From positions 1 through 55,852 of the forward strand of contig NZ_MEIR01000002.1 in the NCBI RefSeq assembly GCF_002777825.1: 55,852 nucleotides of DNA, given 5' to 3'. Below the pieces are notes generated by a model. That model was not told the origin of the DNA, did no database searches, and was given only the letters and a program-made list of their open reading frames with translations. This stretch comes from Snodgrassella alvi (GTDB lineage Bacteria; Pseudomonadota; Gammaproteobacteria; Burkholderiales; Neisseriaceae). The translations under genes and the position numbers were made by a program. This document shows positions 55,594 to 55,852 of this stretch, in pieces; within the stretch, counting starts at the first letter, position 1, and each line of letters begins with the position of its first letter.

Positions 55594-55852
55594 CTTAAAC
55601 TTAAGCTGACAGACACTACCTACTCATCAACATTCGTTCTAACACAATGATTGTCTGATGAGTAAAATAAATTCTCTAGCTGCTTTTCTTTAGCCAGTCC
55701 TTTTGTCTCTACCCAAGTTTGCCAAAGTGTCTTACCATAACAGTATTTCCCTGAATGTGCTCTTTCCCGATTGTAAAACTCTAGCCAAAGCTCAATATCC
55801 TGTTGTATCTCTGTCAGTTCTGTATATATCTTACGTCTAAACATAATATCAT
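55594..55852 (-). mobile_element. End of an insertion sequence, cut by the window edge
   Basis: The piece includes the transposase end (55620-55852) and about 26 bases beyond its stop, up to the break in the MFS gene. A short inverted pair AGCTTAA/TTAAGCT flanks AC in 55592-55607, but the exact terminus cannot be placed. The target may be the MFS gene. Confidence 0.5.
55620..55852 (-). CDS. Transposase C-terminal part (rve integrase type, IS481/IS3-like)
   Basis: The 77 visible residues are the end of a DDE integrase-type transposase: FRRKIYTELTEIQQDIELWL, then FYNRERAHSGKYCYGKTLWQ, the typical 'W-x-x-YN-x-x-R-x-H' tail. The frame is open past the window edge, so the catalytic part lies outside. 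IS481 or IS3 relatives fit; I cannot decide between them. Confidence 0.75.
   Translation of the reverse strand, partial: DIMFRRKIYTELTEIQQDIELWLEFYNRERAHSGKYCYGKTLWQTWVETKGLAKEKQLENLFYSSDNHCVRTNVDE

Overview
The window looks like the chromosome of a Neisseriaceae beta-proteobacterium with fairly AT-rich intergenic DNA. A Snodgrassella-like bee-gut symbiont is my best guess. The family is firmer than the genus: it rests on protein resemblance (GreA, Fur, BamE, PrmA, AccB/AccC, Ppk) and on gene order. No rRNA, tRNA or CRISPR array is visible. Both ends are insertion-sequence fragments: the start of an IS3-like OrfA at the left edge and the C-terminal end of an rve-type transposase at the right edge.

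Layout. 0.2-1.5 kb: an HPP-family membrane protein divergent from a TetR regulator, with a perfect 18-bp inverted repeat between them. 1.8-4.4 kb: an alpha/beta hydrolase, a thioredoxin-like [2Fe-2S] ferredoxin, a spermidine-synthase-like protein and an unrecognised protein, all on the minus strand. 5-7.3 kb: purC, then a three-gene ElaB/YqjE/YqjK-like envelope-stress cluster. 7.3-10.8 kb: dapD-aat-fur facing bamE-dapB. 10.9-14.5 kb: a sparse accessory stretch with a 21-cysteine copper-storage-like protein, a DksA/TraR zinc-finger protein and an orphan S24 repressor next to about 1 kb of AT-rich DNA. 14.6-19.0 kb: moaC/mog and pntAB. 19.3-22.4 kb: an iron-siderophore binding lipoprotein under a Fur-type palindrome, an SMR guanidinium exporter behind a guanidine-II (mini-ykkC) riboswitch, gloA and queA. 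23.4-32.2 kb: aroQ-accB-accC-prmA, a zinc-ribbon membrane protein overlapping argA, yggX, a hexapeptide acetyltransferase and ppk. 32.3-34.0 kb: dut and coaBC. 34.5-39.8 kb: potABC without potD, a PuuB-like amine oxidase and a kinase-fold protein. 39.9-42.3 kb: fnr and hemN, divergent around a perfect FNR box. 42.4-45.8 kb: a small winged-helix-like protein, a CoA pyrophosphatase, nnrE, folB, plsY and a DedA protein. 45.8-54.0 kb: glmM-folP-ftsH-rlmE-yhbY-greA, the E. coli gene order. 54.5-55.9 kb: an MFS transporter pseudogene with at least four lesions, ending at the right-hand IS.

How the genes work together. Most of the window is core metabolism: lysine/DAP (dapB, dapD), fatty-acid initiation (accBC), folate (folB, folP), Moco, quinone/haem redox (pntAB, hemN, fnr), polyamine uptake and oxidation (potABC plus oxidase), cell-wall precursor (glmM), and stress or proteostasis (ftsH, rlmE, greA, ppk). 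The most distinctive signals are regulatory: the guanidine riboswitch, the Fur palindrome covering a ribosome binding site, the FNR box, a terminator inside the greA leader, and the operator cluster of the orphan repressor, which faces a promoter-like sequence with no recognisable gene behind it. I found no clearly new multi-gene system. The S24 locus is the best candidate for something undescribed.
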